The position numbers were made by a program, and so were the translations under genes. The notes under the pieces are model-generated. The model did no database searches. It was not told the origin of the DNA and worked only from the letters and a program-made list of their open reading frames with translations. 64,000 nt of DNA. Origin: Acanthaster planci (Eukaryota; Echinodermata; Asteroidea; Valvatida; Acanthasteridae). Shown piece by piece: positions 61,401-64,000 of this stretch (position 1 is the first letter of the stretch; the number at the start of each line of letters is the position of its first letter). The stretch lies in contig NW_019091491.1 of assembly GCF_001949145.1 (NCBI RefSeq), positions 1,059,862-1,123,861 of the forward strand, given 5' to 3'.

Positions 61401-63522
61401 CCGTCAATAACAAATATGTACCAACTTACATTCTGCACAAAGTAAAAACCCAGGGGGGCTCCGCCCCCCTGAACCTTGTTCTGCACGGGTTGAGTGACAA
61501 AGGCCTCGCGCCCATGAAGCAGGCTGCGGAGTTGAAAAGGAAACGAAAAGAAAACAAGAACCAAAAAATAGCGAAAAAAGCCGTGCAGGAACACAACGCA
61601 GTCATAAACTTGCTTCTTCTTTGATCTCTTTAAAAATAATAGTTCCTTGGTTTTGCTTAACAAGCCACTGTGAAGCAAGCACGATGACAGGGTGTCCAAA
61701 TGTCCAAAGGAAAAAAAATCAAAGGAAAAGAGGTGTATGGTGAAAATAGTATATTTGAATCTGCGTGTGGTCGGGGCAGGTAAAACTTTGAATTCCTTGT
61801 GGGTGGGTGAAAGAGTGCTTTATTGCATAAAACATCTTATTCGTAATTTCCAATTATCAAGTACAACTTTGTCAATAATCACTTTTTTTGGTTTGTACCA
61901 GTAAATAAAACAATGAAACCATTTTGATGGATGCACAAATCCAGGTGCCTTAGCCCCCATCCCCACCCACAATGCCATGTCCCCTGCCACACACAGACAC
62001 AATCAGGCACACACAAGAGAAACGGCACACAAAGTGGTTTCTTGCAGGCGACAACTTATTGTTTTCCGTGGCCGGACACGTATTGCACGTACAACCAGCG
62101 GGGGAAAAACCCACTTACGTTCTGGACATGGTAAAAGCCCAGTGGTGGGCCTTTGCCCGTGTTCTTCAATGGTTCCGTAGAGAATGCCTCATCGTGTCGA
62201 TGGAGGAAGCTAAGCGGTGTGGGGGAAGGGAGTCAGATGCAACAATGGTGCCAAGTGTTCCAGTATTTAGTACCACTGACTTTTTAAAATTTTATAGTTG
62301 GAAATCTCCTTCCACAAAGAGCTACATTTACATGTAATTTAGAATGACACATGAAATTGATTTCATGCAAGGGCAGAGCTTGAAATCCCCCCTCCCAAAA
62401 GAGGAGCCTTTATATTTTTTTCTTTTTAATAATGTGACAGGAAAATTCATCTCCCTTCTTTAAAAAACATAAAGAACTCCAAAAGTCCCTAAACCCTTGA
62501 TTTCATAAAAATGACTGCAAAATAAAATCTCTTGCTGGACTTCCACTGGGACGGTACACCACAATATACACTTTGGCCAAATTGCATGAGGTCCACTTTG
62601 GAGAATTTTGCGCCCACCTGTCACCAGATTTCTAATCTGACAATGATTTCAATCTAGCGCTACGCTTCATTCGAAAGGTGCGGTAAGTCACTTCTGTTAA
62701 CACATTCTCCCTGGATTTGAGGCCCAATTGTTGAATTTTAAGCTTTCAAACTAGTTTGGAGAAAACACTTTTTAATGACAAGCCAGAGAATCCACGAGCT
62801 GCAATTTAAATAGATCAAGTTTCTTGAAAGTACTTAAAGTGGGTATCATAACGCATTACCAATCAAAAGTCAGAAGGCGAGTTTCAAGAAGTCAATCAAA
62901 CTGTATTTTTGCACGTGCTCCACATGAAAAGAAATTTTGGTCTTTCGCTCATTGGAAACAAAATCTCGGATCTCTACGAGAAGAAGAGCTTTGATAGGGT
63001 GTGGAGCATTTTCAGAAATGAGAAAGCAATATGGACAAATCAATGGAAAACAATTTCCCAAAATTGCAACTCCCTTCAAGTTTTGCAGAGCAAGCTTTGA
63101 AAAAAAATTTACAGTTGCCACAGCTATGCACCACAGAAAAGTTGTTCTCCTTCATCCTGAGCTTCTCTCTACTTCTATGAAAAATTGCAAAGCTGTATCT
63201 GAAAGCGACCATGTGATTTTGAGAATCCTTAGTTCACATACAAATATAATCCTCACAGAACTAGCTTAAAAGCTCATGAAATGAACCACTTGTCCGTCCC
63301 AGATAACCTTCCGAGCCAGTAAGTACAGCACAACTTACTTAAATTGACAGAATATGTCAGAGTATTCGGAGGATATCCCCGAAGCTTGTAGCACGGTGAC
63401 GCGGAACGTGAACGTCAACCCCAGCTTGAGGGAATCATTCTCGGGAACGTCTAGTGAAGTTGATATGGACGTCATGCTCTCCGTGGTGCTCATGGCCTCA
63501 ATGTCCTGCTTCTCAATGATAT
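37330..63522 (-). CDS. KIF1B: KIF1A/KIF1B/unc-104 kinesin-3, C-terminal half (15 constitutive exons resolved)
   Basis: Joined minus-strand exons encode about 709 residues in unbroken phase, from [10 protein letters not shown] to the stop at 37330. The motor, FHA and coiled-coil exons must lie beyond 64000. The part seen covers the conserved KIF1 central region (DUF3694-like: [74 protein letters not shown]), a Ser/Ala/Pro-rich linker, and a C-terminal PH domain at about residues 598-700 ([44 protein letters not shown]). KIF1A/UNC-104 motors carry synaptic vesicle precursors and other cargo toward microtubule plus ends, and the PH domain binds phosphoinositides on the cargo membrane. The protein is similar to both vertebrate KIF1A and KIF1B and is probably their single pre-duplication orthologue, so the symbol is a label of convenience. 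It ends soon after the PH domain with ...RRLATQLKV. Confidence 0.95.
37755..37850 (-). mobile_element. tRNA-derived SINE head in KIF1 intron O-P
   Basis: The minus strand carries a pol III box A (GGTCGAGTGGTTAA, 37802-37815) and box B (GGTTTGAGTCC, 37761-37771) with tRNA-like spacing. The acceptor stem does not pair well, so this is a SINE head rather than a working tRNA gene. Confidence 0.65.
38082..38274 (-). CDS. KIF1B: KIF1 exon O (PH domain, first part)
   Basis: Acceptor tttattttcag, donor gtaggt. It completes a split serine codon, encodes [34 protein letters not shown] and [13 protein letters not shown], and ends in phase 0. Confidence 0.93.
39100..39190 (+). mobile_element. LINE/SINE 3'-tail-like relic
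   Basis: GTACAGCACCTGGGAGCAGC, then GATAGGGCACTTTATAAATG and TCAATTATT, resemble the conserved 3' tails shared by L2-type LINEs and their SINE partners (GTAAAGCGC...GGCGCTATATAAAT...ATTATT). No reverse transcriptase remains. Confidence 0.4.
39520..39812 (-). CDS. KIF1B: KIF1 exon N (low-complexity linker before PH domain)
   Basis: Acceptor caccttgcag, donor gtattg (weak at +4). 97 codons plus two bases, rich in Ala, Thr, Ser, Gln and Gly. It ends [10 protein letters not shown], which matches the segment just before the PH domain in fly and human KIF1. The rest is poorly conserved in the family. Confidence 0.9.
40200..40805. mobile_element. piggyBac-like MITE, copy 1
   Basis: About 600 bases with inverted ends CCACTTGCCGCCGGGG (left) and, read inward from the right, CCACTTCACGCCGGGG. 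The right end is followed by TTAA (40802-40805) and the left by a decayed TTGA. It is collinear with 54797-55390. There is no transposase. TTAA target plus CC-starting inverted ends suggests piggyBac ancestry. Confidence 0.8.
42091..42306 (-). CDS. KIF1B: KIF1 exon M
   Basis: Acceptor attgtctag, donor gtgagc, 72 codons, phase 0 at both ends. It begins [14 protein letters not shown] (human EVEKTRHFLLLREKL) and continues into an acidic Ser/Thr/Asp stretch, [15 protein letters not shown], and [10 protein letters not shown]. Confidence 0.93.
42795..42960 (+). mobile_element. MIR/CORE-like SINE in KIF1 intron L-M
   Basis: A box-B-like GGTTCAAATCC (42859-42869) is followed by GTAGCCTTGGGCAAGCCATT and TCACCCCCTACTCAGCC. 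This resembles the tRNA-head and core junction of MIR-type CORE-SINEs (GACCTTGGGCAAGTCACTTAACC...). A box A is hard to place. Confidence 0.6.
43138..43283 (-). CDS. KIF1B: KIF1 exon L
   Basis: Acceptor ccccaaaccag, donor gtagag. It completes a split glycine codon and encodes [40 protein letters not shown] and SRLEE, ending in phase 0. It matches fly and human KIF1 closely. Confidence 0.94.
45133..45173 (-). CDS. candidate alternative KIF1 micro-exon J''
   Basis: A 41-base block after a strong pyrimidine tract (CTTTTTTTCTTCGCC...TGCCAG) and before gtaggg. It would encode (S)[13 protein letters not shown](G) and has the same entry and exit phase as exon J. It has no homology to J and could be chance. 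Confidence 0.2.
45916..45950 (+). mobile_element. solo pogo/Tigger-like terminus
   Basis: TACAGTGGAACCCTGCTATA, then ACGAACACG, resembles a Tigger-type inverted terminus. No matching opposite end is seen within 1 kb. Confidence 0.35.
46544..46713. mobile_element. short MITE with GGCyGGTTCATAC ends
   Basis: The left end AAGGCTGGTTCATACTTC opposes, inverted, TATGAACCGGCC at 46702-46713, with TACATGTACATG near the right end and a TTCGCGCGAA palindrome inside. About 170 bases and non-coding. Confidence 0.65.
47207..47392. mobile_element. palindromic foldback MITE (CAATACGGGTGATTCA ends)
   Basis: An almost full-length palindrome. The ends CAATACGGGTGATTCA and TGAATCACCCGTATTG are perfect inverted repeats. 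Within are GCGCCACCAAGAGTTTGCA, TTGACCAATCACAATG and GATTTCGCGCATTGTGATTG arms around a CATTGGG loop. Related copies are at 6645-6803 and 57495-57537. Confidence 0.9.
49549..49613 (-). CDS. candidate alternative KIF1 exon J'
   Basis: A 65-base open block with acceptor GGCTATCTTTCAG, a branch-like TCTAAC about 46 bases upstream, and donor gtaaga. It would encode [20 protein letters not shown] then S, flanked by the same split Ser and Gly codons as exon J. Spliced after J it would hit a TGA within five codons, so it could only replace J. Only a weak YxL...SPG resemblance to J is visible. Confidence 0.38.
52694..52752 (-). CDS. KIF1B: KIF1 exon J
   Basis: Acceptor gatcttcacag, donor gtaagg, 59 bases. 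It encodes (S)[19 protein letters not shown](G), matching fly and human RVTGIYELSL...GSPG. Confidence 0.93.
53591..53724 (-). CDS. KIF1B: KIF1 exon I
   Basis: Acceptor ttccccaag, donor gtaagg. It encodes [40 protein letters not shown] and KASD, ending with two bases of a split Ser codon. Confidence 0.94.
54143..54227. repeat. long near-perfect hairpin
   Basis: Arms of about 41 bases (GGAAAAGGAATTTGGATGTC... and its reverse complement ...TTCCAAATTCCTTTTC) with two or three mismatches around a GGCCGCC-like centre. It lies in KIF1 intron H-I. Confidence 0.9.
54528..54642 (-). CDS. KIF1B: KIF1 exon H
   Basis: Acceptor ttttgtatag, donor gtaagt. It completes a split Arg codon and encodes [38 protein letters not shown], ending in phase 0. 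It is among the most conserved parts of the family. Confidence 0.95.
54797..55390. mobile_element. piggyBac-like MITE, copy 2
   Basis: Flanked on both sides by intact TTAA (54797-54800 and 55387-55390), with inverted ends CCACTTCCTGCCGGGG and CTACTTCATGCC. It is collinear with 40200-40805 throughout (for example CCGGGGGCTCCGGAATCGG and AGCCTTGTTTTGAAAC). It lies in KIF1 intron G-H. Confidence 0.85.
55670..55871. mobile_element. MITE with GTAGTCGAGACCA ends, copy 1
   Basis: The left arm GTAGTCCAGACCATCACAAG continues with repeated CAAGACCA. The right arm ends GTGGTCTCGACTAC and carries the inverted TGGTCTTG motifs. A middle block, GGTGAACAATGACAAAGGAA, is shared with 59235-59411. Confidence 0.75.
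56166..56271 (-). CDS. KIF1B: KIF1 exon G
   Basis: Acceptor attgtctag, donor gtaggc. It encodes [35 protein letters not shown] and two bases of a split Arg codon. Confidence 0.92.
57314..57465 (-). CDS. KIF1B: KIF1 exon F
   Basis: Acceptor aaattcttag, donor gtaagg. It encodes [35 protein letters not shown] and [11 protein letters not shown], which are strongly conserved in KIF1. Confidence 0.95.
57495..57537 (+). mobile_element. foldback MITE fragment
   Basis: AATACGGGTGATTCACAAAA, then GCGCCACCAAGAGGTTGC, is the left end of the element at 47207-47392. The rest is absent. It lies 30 bases upstream of KIF1 exon F, inside the short intron E-F. Confidence 0.8.
57753..57861 (-). CDS. KIF1B: KIF1 exon E
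   Basis: Acceptor accgactag, donor gtgagt. It encodes [20 protein letters not shown] then [15 protein letters not shown], ending with two bases of a split Glu codon. Confidence 0.93.
58143..58195 (-). CDS. KIF1B: KIF1 exon D
   Basis: A 53-base exon. Acceptor ttttgtggcag, donor gtaagc. It encodes (R)[17 protein letters not shown] and one base of a split Val codon. It corresponds to the human RRFFPPPMPLSRP segment. Confidence 0.9.
58541..58606 (+). repeat. short dispersed repeat, copy 2
   Basis: Partner of 24361-24435. Confidence 0.65.
58712..58830 (-). CDS. KIF1B: KIF1 exon C
   Basis: Acceptor ccgtctctcag, donor gtatac. It starts in phase 0 and encodes [39 protein letters not shown] and two bases of a split Arg codon. 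It follows either exon B or exon B'. Confidence 0.94.
59235..59411. mobile_element. MITE with GTAGTCGA ends, copy 2
   Basis: It begins GTAGTCGAG and ends ATCGACTAC. The centre GGGTGAATGGGCAAAGGAAT matches copy 1 at 55670-55871. Confidence 0.65.
59520..59948. mobile_element. Tc1/mariner-like MITE
   Basis: About 30-base inverted ends, TACAGTCATTTGCAAAAGTT then TAGGACCACC on the left. The right end is its reverse complement with one change. Flanking TA dinucleotides and the CAGT...CAAAAGTTT signature fit Tc1/mariner. Length 430 bases with no transposase frame. Confidence 0.88.
60775..60990 (+). mobile_element. tRNA-derived SINE in KIF1 intron B'-C
   Basis: Box A TGGCATAGTGGTTC (60777-60790) and box B GTTTGAGTCCC (60820-60830) are followed by a body with GATTGGGTTTTCAG, GGGTTTTACCCAG and GGGGTTTTCCTCCCACC. 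A tail-like GTACAGTGCCCAAGGCAC follows at about 60.99 kb. Confidence 0.7.
61430..61523 (-). CDS. KIF1B: KIF1 exon B' (duplicated, probably mutually exclusive with B)
   Basis: 94 bases with a strong acceptor (CTTTTCGTTTCCTTTTCAAC, then TCCGCAG) and consensus donor gtaagt. It completes the same split Asn codon and encodes [20 protein letters not shown], then [11 protein letters not shown], ending in phase 0. It is a diverged copy of exon B one codon longer, 595 bases downstream of it. Lengths of 94 and 91 bases are both 1 modulo 3, so exactly one of the two must be used to keep the frame. The copy lacks stops and keeps the most conserved positions (LH..EAF, PLGFY.VQN), so it is likely functional. 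Confidence 0.82.
62119..62209 (-). CDS. KIF1B: KIF1 exon B (canonical version)
   Basis: 91 bases; acceptor ccgcttag, donor gtaagt. It completes the split Asn codon and encodes [20 protein letters not shown], then [10 protein letters not shown]. It is nearly identical to human and fly [17 protein letters not shown]...PLGFYHVQN, so this is the ancestral version. Confidence 0.95.
63339..63522 (-). CDS. KIF1B: KIF1 exon A (first exon in the window)
   Basis: Acceptor gacaactcttcag, donor gtaagt. It encodes [20 protein letters not shown], then [26 protein letters not shown], ending with two bases (AA) of an Asn codon completed by B or B'. The acceptor is chosen by sequence only; the preceding exon is outside the window. 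Confidence 0.92.
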
Positions 63523-63633
63523 CTGAAGAGTTGTCAGCAAAACATGACTCAAGAGATCCTACTCATTTCCATATCACAAACCTTTCACAGACTGCATATG
63601 TTGGGGGGGGTAATGAGCCATTAGTAAGATTAA

Positions 63634-63952
63634 TTTGAATAAAATCTGGTACACTGAGTTATCTGAGTGCACATAAACATAACAATTTGATTTCCCCACA
63701 CTGAAGACACTGTTGCTATACCTCATGATTCGGGGCAAGCTTTTGCATAATGACCACCATCTCTGGAATGGACTGGTTCCTTTGTGCCTTTCCTATCCAA
63801 TGAAACCAGTGTATTGGTGCAAGGCATCTCTCATGTACATGAAACTAAGCAAAAGCTTGCCCCAAGTCACAATAGGAACAGTGTCTTTAGTATGGAAATT
63901 CAATTTATGTCTACTTGAATTCTAAAAACTCAATGTACCAGATTTTATTCAA
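63634..63952. mobile_element. long foldback element upstream of KIF1 exon A
   Basis: Imperfect inverted arms of about 120 bases: TTGAATAAAATCTGGTAC (63634), AAGACACTGTT and GGGGCAAGCTTTTGC on the left recur inverted on the right, which ends GATTTTATTCAA (63952). The loop is about 80 bases. Non-coding, in the intron before exon A. Confidence 0.85.
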
Positions 63953-64000
63953 CTTAACACGCAACAGACTTATTATAAAGGGGTATGTACATATATGTCA

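Noticed and set aside
1-64000. CRISPR array, bacterial operon or phage system
   Set aside because: Spliced genes, long introns, MITEs and SINEs show eukaryotic nuclear DNA. The only tandem array (35.4-36.1 kb) has no constant spacers.

Overview
This is eukaryotic DNA with spliced genes, long introns, a 229-base assembly gap and many non-autonomous transposons. It is most likely from an invertebrate deuterostome. An echinoderm is my first guess, and a hemichordate or amphioxus cannot be excluded. The grounds are the secreted C-type lectin plus PAN/apple architecture, a DFF40/CAD nuclease, one pre-duplication KIF1A/B gene, and many TACATGTA-type palindromes. The species call is inference.

Layout. 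(1) 1-6.6 kb holds one isolated exon of an ADAMTS-like metalloprotease (1033-1161, +) and an unusual back-to-back pair of perfect hairpins at about 2.0 kb. (2) 7.5-16.2 kb holds a tandem duplication carrying two intronless secreted lectin genes on the minus strand (8680-9402 and 15419-16168), with a lectin relic between them on the plus strand. (3) 16.2-19.7 kb has no recognisable gene and becomes AT-rich. (4) 20.1-25.9 kb holds a complete six-exon DFFB gene (DFF40/CAD, the caspase-activated DNase) on the plus strand. Its first intron carries the gap inside a nest of inverted repeats, and its third exon carries a one-base frameshift. (5) 25.9-37.3 kb is the tail-to-tail interval between DFFB and KIF1, presumably with both 3' UTRs, a pogo/Tigger-like element and a 36-bp minisatellite. 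(6) 37.3-63.5 kb holds the C-terminal half of a kinesin-3 gene (KIF1A/KIF1B/unc-104) on the minus strand. I resolve 15 constitutive coding exons (about 709 residues) in continuous phase, ending in the PH domain. The motor-domain exons lie beyond the right edge.

The most interesting signal is in KIF1. Exon B (62119-62209) has a diverged tandem copy, B' (61430-61523), with identical splice phase. Only inclusion of exactly one of the two keeps the reading frame, which is the signature of mutually exclusive exons. One or two further phase-matched candidate alternative exons lie in the 9.4-kb intron downstream. The physical linkage of a DFF gene with KIF1 also recalls human 1p36, where DFFA is close to KIF1B and DFFB is on the same arm. 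The KIF1 introns hold MITEs of several families (piggyBac-like, Tc1-like, foldback) and tRNA-derived SINEs, including one resembling the MIR/CORE family.
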